Positions 55,815 to 64,000 of a stretch of DNA of 64,000 nt are shown one piece after another. The DNA comes from Miscanthus floridulus (Eukaryota; Streptophyta; Magnoliopsida; Poales; Poaceae), in assembly GCF_019320115.1 (NCBI RefSeq), contig NC_089587.1, positions 102,450,166-102,514,165 of the forward strand. Direction: 5' to 3'. Numbering within the stretch: position 1 is the stretch's first letter; every line of letters begins with the position of its first letter. A program made the translations under genes and the position numbers. The notes below the pieces were generated by a model, which saw nothing but the letters and a program-made list of their open reading frames with translations, searched no databases and had not been told where the DNA came from.

Positions 55815-56440
55815 TCCCCTTTAGGGGTCGTGCGTGCTGATCCTTTGGCAAGCCAGATGGGAAATTTCTCTTAACATCTGCTAAAAATCGGGTGAGTCGT
55901 TCTTAGCAACGTTGTTGATTAGATCAATCTGTTCTTCGAATATCTAATACAGATTAATTGTTTTTGCATGTGCCAACCCATCTCTCTCATCCGCGATCTG
56001 ATTCATCTTCATCGCTCGGCGGCGAGCGTTTTTTTTTCATGTCACACGTGGCTGCACGAGGAGACGAAACTTGACACCACACGCACATGTCCACGGTGGA
56101 CCGATGGTTACTGCGTCAACGATCAGCAGCATGGCTTCGGATCTCGTGGCCACTTCATGGTGGACAGCCAAATCAGCGCACCCGTCTTTGGCCTCACGGT
56201 GTTCGTGCAAGTGACGGACTCCTATTCCTGTACGGTTCGATCATGCATGCATGAAGATTTCAATCCGAACAGAAGAAGATTCAACAAGCCAATAAGCAAG
56301 AATGACGTACATCTTACATGCAAGATGATTAGCAAGGTACTGCTAGTACGTGTTTGTATGAGACTCGTCTGTACGGGATAAACTCCCTTGCCTGCTCGTT
56401 CGAGCCTTTTTTCGACCACGCCAAGACAACGAGCCAGAAC
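55815..56440 (+). other. N3 leader region, no recognised protein
   Basis: A 137-codon open frame at 55,968-56,381 lacks any family motif and is not shared with N1. Treated as unassigned leader. Confidence 0.35.
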
Positions 56441-56549
56441 CAAGCAACTACGTGAGCCATACAAGCTATTCGGCGAGCCACGTCGAGAGCCATCAAGCCA
56501 CTGAGCGAGCCATGTCGAGCCAAGTGCGCCGATTGAGCAAGCCGTCCGA

Positions 56550-56850
56550 GCTCATGTCGACCATGGACCACGTCGACCACATCCCGAGTGGCTCTGCCAA
56601 TGTCATGTCGACCACGGACCACGTCGACCACGTCCCGAGCGGCTCCGCTGAGCTCACGTCGACCATGGACCACATCGACCACGTCCCAAATGGCTACACC
56701 GAGCTCCGACCACGTCGACCATGGACCAGGTCGACCACGTCCCGAGCGGCTCCACCGAGCTCACGTCGACCACGTCCCAAGCGGCTCCACCGAGCTCATG
56801 TCGACCATGTCCCAAGCGGCTCCGTCGAGCTCCGACCACGTTGACCACCA
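56550..56850 (+). repeat. Degenerate tandem repeat in N3 (51-bp then 35-bp units)
   Basis: Units built on GTCGACCACGTCCCGAGCGG. The CCCGAGCGGCTCC-type word starts at 56,583, 56,634, 56,685, 56,741, 56,776 and 56,811. All three plus-strand frames and the minus strand stay partly open across it, a product of the repeat. Confidence 0.75.
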
Positions 56851-57536
56851 GACCAAATCGCAATGATGATCACCGCGAAGAACGGCGCTACAACAACCGT
56901 GACCACCGTCATGACGACAGGTCGGAAAGCTCGAGGACCAGACAACTTCATCATCGTCGACCAGATTTCTATCCAAAGATAAGTACACTTCTAATATTTA
57001 TATTTAATATAATTTTTCATTACGACGTTTCTCCACAAACGTCCTCGTCATGATTATTCTTCAAATAACGTTTGTCCATGTATACAATCTTAAATATAAC
57101 ATACAGCTATACTTAATGCAAATCCTCGACCAGTCATGTTGATGCTCGATGTCTCCAGAAATGGCCCTATCTCTGGCTCCTCCCTACACGTGCACGAGCG
57201 TCTGCCCTCTACGTTATGGGTGGTCGGCAGTGGCTCCTTAGCGACGCTTTGTTCTTCCTACACGTGCACGGGCTCTGCACCCCGCGTTATGGTTAATGGG
57301 CTAGCCAAGGCTGAAGACTCAGCTACATACTAACTGGTCGGGCAGTTTATATTAAGTATAAACATAAACTTCATATTAACACTGATGTTTACAAAGCACC
57401 AACTGCTTTATCACATCATGCTCATTTGCAAATGACTGTTGAGCGTCATACGCTATTTCTTCACCGCCGATTTTTTTCTCCATAATTTATTATTTTGTTC
57501 ATCATGTACTACCATTCTACAGGAATTTTGAGCTAT

Positions 57537-57745
57537 GCTCGGGGACTTCGTCGCTCGCTTCTTGACCTACGCTCGGGGACTGCCTCGATCACTCTCCGAC
57601 CATAGCTCGGGGACTTCGTCGCTCGCTTCTCGACCTACGCACGGGGACTGCCTCGATCACTCTCCGACCACAGCTCGGGGACTTCGTTGCTCGCTCCTCG
57701 ACCTATGCTCGGGGACTGCCTCGACCACTCTCCGACCACGGCTCG
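57537..57745 (+). repeat. 68-bp tandem repeat carrying the N3 purine motif
   Basis: GCTCGGGGACTTCG starts at 57,537, 57,605 and 57,673, with a partial fourth at 57,741 (period 68). Each unit contains a second CACGGGGACT/CTCGGGGACT word. Further isolated copies lie near 57,850, 57,980 and 58,272 (the polypurine tract itself). Confidence 0.8.
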
Positions 57746-58285
57746 AGGCCTTCGCGTCTCGACTACATGCGACTGACGACTCGCATACAGTTGGGATATT
57801 TTTTCTCACTTAGACCTTGCTACAAGGCTCATACCTCACCTTCCAGCAAGCTCGGGGACTACATCGGTACGATGCACCTGCCGGTGCAGCTCGTATCGCC
57901 TGTACGACGATTGGATTCTCAACTTAACTGGAAAATCTTTTTAGACCCTGGCACCACGTGCCTACGTCACCTACTACCAGGCTCGGGGACTAAGTGGGCA
58001 CACTTCACCTTGCGGTGAATGTGCTTGTTTTTCGACCCCTACGCCTCTGATGATCAAAGACGCTATGCTTCAAGACACCCTTTCGTTTCTTCACAGAAAC
58101 CCAAGTAGGCACACTTCCCAGGACGGAAATATTTTTTCTTTCTTCTTAAGAGCACCATATATTCTTCGGACAACCTACTTCTCCGGTGACAACGGTGGTC
58201 GGAGATGTCAAGAACTCAAGCCTCACTGTTCGGAGAAGGTTAAAATGGCGTGTCGCATCAGAATACATGGCGCTCGGGGACTAGC

Positions 58286-58684
58286 TGTGGGGGATATACT
58301 CCCGGGTACCGCAAGATGGTACATGGGCCGCACCATCTGAGGTGGCCCGGCCCGTAAGATCGAGGTGTGCATGGCAAGATTACTTGTTGTACTAGATATT
58401 GTAATAGTACCAAATAGGATACTTTACTTGTAACCCTCCTCCTCCAGACTATATAAGGAGAGGCAGGGGTCCCCCTCAGGGAGGACGATCCATCTACACC
58501 TCAATCAATACAGAATAATAAGACATAGGACGCAGGTATTACGCCAATACGGCGGCCGAACCTGTATAAATCTTGTGTCTTGTGCCTCTGTAACCATCTG
58601 GTTCCTGATTACACGCACCGTCTACCGACAATCTACCATCATGGGCATACCCCTAGATGGACTGCTGGCCATATTTCGTCGACA
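58286..58684 (+). repeat. 3' LTR of N3
   Basis: TGTGGGGGATATAC to CGTCGACA, 399 bp. Confidence 0.92.
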
Positions 58685-58689
58685 ACATC

Positions 58690-59066
58690 ACATGCCTAGC
58701 TCACAACTTGGGCACCATAAGAATCAACATGAGAGAGGATCCACAAGCCATGAGCAATTCACTAGAGTTGCCTTTCGTGATCTCCCATGGGGAATAGGCA
58801 TAAGAACCCCTCACAATCGATCAATCAGAGCCGGAAACAATCACCAACTTCCGCTCAATGATACTCCAATCACCAGGCCGGCTAGGTGACAACAATCACC
58901 AAGAGTAACAAGAGCTTGACCGGCCCAACTCACCCAACTTGTGCCACAAGATGCAAGATCATTAAACAATTCACTAAATGCTCTCCAAATCTCACCCAAA
59001 TGATGAAATCAAGGATGCAAGTGAGTGGAGTGTGTTTCTTAGCCCTCAAAAGGTGTGCACAAGTGT
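58690..59066 (-). repeat. Copia-like LTR, second visible segment
   Basis: Continues 54,930-55,396 after one copy of ACATC. No coding function. It ends at the GTGGA duplication of the solo LTR. Confidence 0.5.
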
Positions 59067-59071
59067 GTGGA

Positions 59072-62000
59072 TGTAACACCCTTGGTGTTACACCCTAAAT
59101 CATTTACTAAAACATGTCATGAGCATCATACTTGTGTGTTAATGCATGTGGTGAAGTGAGTAGATAATTCATCGCAACTAAAACGATCTACAAAAATGCA
59201 AAACGAAAGTTGCTCCACGATTTGTACAGTTAACAAGTAGGGGTGTAAACTAATTTTTATTGAACAAAAATACTATAGAACATGTATGTGACACTTAAAT
59301 GAAGTTTGAAATATGAACTTTGTAGATGACAATGAAATACTTGGTATTGAAAAAGAATATTGATAAGTAATATTTTCGGTAGCTTAGAAATGCAATATGA
59401 AATTAAGATTAGCTCAAACGCTTAGAAAATTTCTAAGCTTGTGGACAGCTAGACGCAGCTATGTTTAGCAATTTATTTGGAGAGATTGGGTTAAGGAGTG
59501 GTGTAGTGCTATGATTTGATTTAGTAGTTCCATATGCCATCTTGAGTGTAGTAAAGTCGGTTTAGGTTTAGGAGCAACGGTTTGGTCATGATCAACATTT
59601 TAAAATTCGGGCGCGTCACAGCTTTGTGCTGTCTGGCACCATGCGCGTGGTCACCACGCGTGGCCAACTCGCATCACCGCGTGGTTGTGCCATGCGCACG
59701 TGTGTGGGCACGCACCGGCTGGCTGTGGCCACCATGGCCTTGCCACAGCTTGGTCGCACCGCTAGGCCACCGATCCGCTCTGCACCCGACCGCCCCTACC
59801 ACCGTGGCTATCGCAGGTGCTCCTGCTGCCTCCGCGCCCGCGCCGCGTCGACGCCGCTACCGCTACTATCTCATCGTCATGCTGCGCTGCTGGCCCGCCT
59901 TGACGCTACGCACATGAGGTAGTGTCGCCGTCGCCTTGCCATTTATGGCACTGCGCCGCGTGGGCCATGTTGGCAGCGAGTGTGTGGCCATCGGCTAGCG
60001 CTTGGCCGTGGGCCACCCTGGTCATGCTAATCGGGTCCCACCAAGGACACACATGCTGAGCCTCTGACCGAGTCCCCACCACCTTCTGTCCGCTCACTTC
60101 TCCCCTGTCTGCCTCTGTGCTGTCGCCACCGCTGCACCGCGCTAGAGCGCCTAGACGCAAGAGGACGCCTTCCATTAATTCGCTACGTCCACTGCTCTAC
60201 CCTCACGTCCCCTCTCTAGCCGTCCTCACCTCGCTTTGATTATGGCTTAGCCGAGCCTTAATTTTGGAGCTTCACCCTACCACTGTGCTGTTAAGACCCG
60301 TCACCACCCACACCATGGCCAATCCTCCCCACTTAGTCCCGCGTCGAACTGGCTACACCAATAGTTCCACCTTGAGCCCCTCTGTGTCGTGCGCACGCTA
60401 GTCGCAGCTCTAGTGCCACCTCCTCGCCGCTGATGTGGCCGTGCCTTTGCGGTCCGCCGTTCACCTCGTAGCACGCATGTGGCCAGCCTCACTCGGGTCA
60501 TCTCCGGCCAAGTCGGCACCTCAGTTAGGTCACTGGTGAGTTTTCATTCCTCACCCGCTACCGCTACTACCTTGTTGTTGCTGTGGCTCACTAGAACGCC
60601 ATCGCCATTGCCGTAGGGTGACTGCCGTTGTGGAGAGGTCCTTCTACGGCGTTCTGGCTCATGCAACCGCCGCCCATCACCTCGTGTAGACCTCCTTGGT
60701 GAGATTCGACATCTTAGCTAGGTTAGCATGGGTCCCGGGTGGCCGGCGCTGTCGCCAGTGCCACCGCTCGCCGCGTCGGAGCGTGCGGGGGAGGCCAGGG
60801 ACCATGCCATTGTAAAGAGGAGAGAGTCCAAGGGTCTTTTTGCATAGGTGCTGTCTCTAGAAATAGTAACATGGACTGTAGGTTGTTTTGTTCATAGTCT
60901 AGGAGCGCTTTTGCTAATATGTCAGCGCGCACACGGGCTCCTCGTCATGGGCCACATCCACGCACGGGCCGTGCCTCACGTGGGCCACGTTGGGCTAGAT
61001 TCGGTTATCTTTTTTCGTAGAAAATAGAAATAGCTTTTCATTTTTATTTCTGAGCTGAACTTTGATAATTAATATAAAATGATATAGATGTCCAAAAATT
61101 ATGAAACTAATTTTTGTTGGGTTTCCAAAAATATCGTCTACCTGTGAGTATAGTTAGTTCATACATATCTGTGTGGATGCCAAGGAGCATTAAAATAGTT
61201 GAGATGCTTAGTATTATTTTGATTAATAATTATAGGAATTCTTGTGGTAGATTGGTGATAGCAAAAACTCTAAAATCTTTATAGTAGCTTCATTGTATTA
61301 TTATGTGCTCACTGTAATTTTTATAGCCCTAGAATAGGCTACTTAATAGGTAGCTAAATACCCATTAAGGCTAAAGGAATAATGGCATGATATTGGTTTA
61401 TAAAAGTTGAGCACATATAGGGTGAGCTTGAAATCTATTTGGTAGAGATAATGATTAGCTTAGTATCTTAGTCATTAGATCTAGCTTAGTAGCTTAGCAA
61501 GTGTATTATTATTTTAAGAGTTGCTGTTGCTAAAATACTAAGTGTTGCATCATCATTGCATGCATGTAGAGAACGAGTTGGTGGAGTTCGTGACCACTAG
61601 AGAGCAGGAGTACGAGGAGGAGGTCCTCGTACAGGAGGAAGCCCCACAACCACTGATGACTGACATAGCTGACAATCCGCCTGCCCAAGTCAAGCCCCGA
61701 TGCATAACCCTTATTTTGAATAATCACTGAATAGTTATATGTGATGTGTATTTACATTACAGGATTTATATTAAAACTACATGCATAGATAAACCTACCT
61801 ATGAGTCCTACTAGCATAGGTTGAGTAGCTGCTATGCTTAGGCTATCGGTAGCGTGAGTAACATGCCGTTACTCATAATAGGTGATTATTATTATTACTC
61901 TCATGTTAAAATGGTGAAAGAAAATGGAGACCGGATAGGGATATGATACAGGTATTGGTGGGTGTAATAGGTTGTGTCCCACGGCCAACAAGGCATAGTT

Positions 62001-63021
62001 TGGTTACACTATTTTCCCTGTCTATGTCGATTAAGGACCATCCATTGCTATGGATGGTAGTTAGGTCACAGACTTATTATCCTGAGCACATACTTGCTTA
62101 TGGGAGCGGGAAGGCTCATTGCTCTCTTGTCATGGGTTCTAGCTCTTTTTGGACCGATTGATCAGAGGCGGGGATGGTGGAGGTCTAAGCACCACACTGA
62201 GTTCAAGATTCAGGAGTGGGGGCTTAGAGTCCAAGTTTGGATGGGGACCTAGACACCTTGATAGGAGAGTGGTGGGTTAGTCTTGCTTGTGCCTGGGGTA
62301 CAAGCAGGGCGTGTGTTTCAGGGTACCCGGCTAGGATACATTGGTTTGCAAATCATCATGTGATACTGTATGACTCGGCTATGGTCTAGCACCATAGTAA
62401 GAACTGGAAGATGAAAGGGGATGAATGGATCTGATTGCTCAACTCTTGCTTGAAAGTAGAATAGGTGCTTATATAGAATGGTTAGCTAATGAATTAATCA
62501 TGACTGCTAATAAAACACATACATAAGGATTCACTACTAGTAATGCTTTTCACAAAAGGAAACCCAGCAAACCATAAAGCTTATCATATCCTTTAGAGTC
62601 GGGAAATTATTCCCACTAGTCGGGTAAGTCTTGCGAGTACATTGTATACTCAGGGTTTATTTACCCCTATTGCAGGTGCAGCTTGAGGAGTGGTTGTTGT
62701 GTGGAGGATTCTTCTGGTGGGCACAGACAGATCCTTATATCTTATCGTTAGATGTTTATTTTAATTCTGCTGTTTAAATTACGCACTCTGAACTTGATAT
62801 TGTAATAATGTATTATCGAGAACTCTTGTTGTATGAAATGGACTAAGTATTATAAGCTCGTACTCATTATTGGATTCTAGATGTAAAACATGGATTGTTT
62901 TGAGTTCTCCCTTTGGGTGTGCTCGATGGAACTATCCAATGTAGCTCCCTTTTGAGGTGCTTAGTGTCTAGTGGAAGACGAGCACCTTCGAAAACGTGTT
63001 ATTTTAGATAGTTCTGCCACA
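59072..63021 (+). repeat. Solo LTR of a second gypsy family (3,950 bp)
   Basis: TGTAACACC to GTTCTGCCACA, flanked by GTGGA (59,067-59,071 and 63,022-63,026). It shares end motifs and the double hairpin (62,635-62,682) with the G1/G2 family but little else, so it is a related but distinct family. The first 21 bp form a perfect hairpin (TGTAACACC and GGTGTTACA around CTT). The GC-rich stretch 59,600-60,980 produces long frames on both strands with no protein support; the rest is AT-rich. Confidence 0.88.
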
Positions 63022-63026
63022 GTGGA

Positions 63027-64000
63027 GTGCTAAGAGAGTGGTCGAGGCTGATGACACCATCTATTATATAGCCCACACAAGAGATCCAACAATTATGTAC
63101 TTGGTCTAAAATTTACGGGAGCACCGGACAGCTACAGTAGCACCGGACAGACGGTTTGGTGCCTGCCCAATGGCTAGGCCAATGCTAAAAAAATTTGACC
63201 ATTAGCAGTGTCAGAGGTGGTCCGATGCACCAGATGCAACACTGAAAGCTCTAGTTTGGTTTTGGTGAATTGATGAAACCCTAATTGCTAACCTAGTTCA
63301 TCAAGTGATCATGAGATAGGTAGCACACTTCAAGTAGAGAAGCAAATGAAGATCATAACATGACAATGGTGATAGCATGGAGATGATCAAGGGCTTAAAC
63401 TTGAAGAGAAGAAAGAGAAAAACAAAAAGCTCAAGGCAAAGGTATAACTTGTAGGAGCTATTTTGTTTTGGTGATCAAGACACTTAGAGAGTATGATCAC
63501 ATTTAGGTTTGATAGCCGTACTATTAAGAGGGGTGAAACTCGTATCGGAATGCAGTTATCAAAGTGCCACTAGATGCTCTAACTCATTGCATATGCATTT
63601 AGGATCTAGTGGAGTGCTAACACCCTTGATAATATTTGTGAAAATATGCCACCACATGTGCACAAGGTGTTTGTAGGGTTGAGATAGGTTTGGGTCCCTC
63701 TCTCCCTCCCGCCAAGAATTTTGCATCCAGCGCAATAGAAAATAGACATTTCATTTTCCCAAAAGCGCCGAAAGCGCTTTCGGGAAAATGAAATGTCTAT
63801 TCTCTATTGCGCCGGATGCAAAATTCTTGGTGGTTGGCACACTTGAGCAAGGGTGAAGAAGTTAGAGTTGAAATGGAGTTGATCGAAATGATGCTGGCGT
63901 CGGTCTACTGGCCGGACGCTGGGTCACTCAGCGACCGGACGCTGAAAGGCTGCGTCCGGTCGAGCTGTCAGACGGCACAGTGGCTAGGGTTGAGCACCGG
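63027..64000 (-). mobile_element. Copia-like element continuing past the right edge
   Basis: Resumes the LTR-like sequence after the solo LTR. Around 63,230-63,250 it passes into sequence beginning CTGAAAGCTCTAGTTTGG, similar in style to the interior next to the copia LTR at 46,983 (GGTGATTGATG-type). The end (63,890-63,965) has ACCGGACGC / GCGTCCGGTC words like the copia LTRs at 46.5 and 51.3 kb. Exact LTR boundaries cannot be fixed. No protein-coding frame is recognised. Confidence 0.45.
63712..63830. repeat. Near-perfect 57-bp inverted repeat (hairpin), 5-nt loop
   Basis: Arms 63,712-63,768 and 63,774-63,830 pair with only three mismatches (63,729/63,813, 63,740/63,802, 63,761/63,781), all A opposite C. 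The loop is 63,769-63,773. No protein is encoded. Confidence 0.9.

Larger units (their letters stand above)
55397..58684 (+). mobile_element. Complete non-autonomous LTR retrotransposon N3
   Basis: Two 399-bp LTRs (55,397-55,795 and 58,286-58,684) flanked by ACATC (55,392-55,396 and 58,685-58,689). The primer-like site TGGCGCGCCAGGTAGGGG follows the left LTR; the purine tract GCTCGGGGACTAGC precedes the right one. The 2.49-kb interior encodes no recognisable gag or pol. Related to N1 in LTR ends, primer site, purine tract and 3' interior, but in the opposite orientation and without the antisense gene. Confidence 0.92.

Noticed and set aside
56452..56866. Overlapping frames of 60-130 codons rich in VDHVPSGS repeats
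   Set aside because: By-product of the CCCGAGCGGCTCC tandem repeat in N3; several frames are open at once and none resembles gag.
59582..60175. Arg/Ala-rich frames on both strands in the GC-rich part of the solo LTR
   Set aside because: Low-complexity composition, open on both strands, inside a solo LTR with matching TG/CA ends and target duplications.

Overview
This is plant nuclear DNA, almost certainly a grass of the maize/sorghum/sugarcane group. The evidence is nested LTR retrotransposons with 3.6-4 kb gypsy LTRs, a CACTA element, Tourist- and Stowaway-type MITEs, a 5'-truncated LINE, and very little host coding sequence. The species cannot be named from the window alone. Nearly every protein-coding relic carries stops, frameshifts or deletions; no intact host gene is visible.

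Region 1 (1-35,573) is a decayed CACTA element. Its left end lies outside the window and its right terminus is present twice. A chromodomain gypsy element (1,436-17,666, minus strand, target duplication TAGGA) split its coding region. That gypsy element lost its protease and reverse transcriptase by an internal deletion. A small non-autonomous LTR element (11,443-16,409) then landed in its 5' LTR. The small element carries a three-exon gene on the opposite strand, with its own TATA box. A second gypsy insertion at a GTAAC site in the CACTA element is now seen as an LTR (19,349-22,358), a copy of the CACTA right end, a truncated LTR, a complete but broken gag-pol (25,070-30,217), a full 3' LTR, and a second copy of the CACTA right end. 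A tandem duplication followed by LTR-LTR recombination explains this layout.

Region 2 (35,574-54,929) is the most host-like part: four MITEs, a LINE fragment with a 12-bp target duplication, AT-rich non-coding DNA, and a RING-H2 (probable E3 ubiquitin ligase) pseudogene on the minus strand at 52.5-53.2 kb. A non-autonomous LTR element (41,151-51,744, TSD TCAAT) sits downstream of the RING gene. A gag-only copia element (45,629-51,724) is nested in its LTR.

Region 3 (54,930-64,000) is a copia-like LTR/element running off the right edge. It is interrupted by a complete 3,288-bp non-autonomous element (55,397-58,684, TSD ACATC, two 399-bp LTRs) and by a 3,950-bp solo gypsy LTR (59,072-63,021, TSD GTGGA). 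A nearly perfect 57-bp-stem hairpin lies at 63,712-63,830.

Three themes stand out. The three small non-autonomous elements share one primer-binding-like site and carry many internal copies of their own polypurine-tract-like motif. A double-hairpin motif is conserved between different gypsy LTRs. One small element carries an antisense, intron-containing gene whose introns can survive retrotransposition because the element is transcribed from the other strand.
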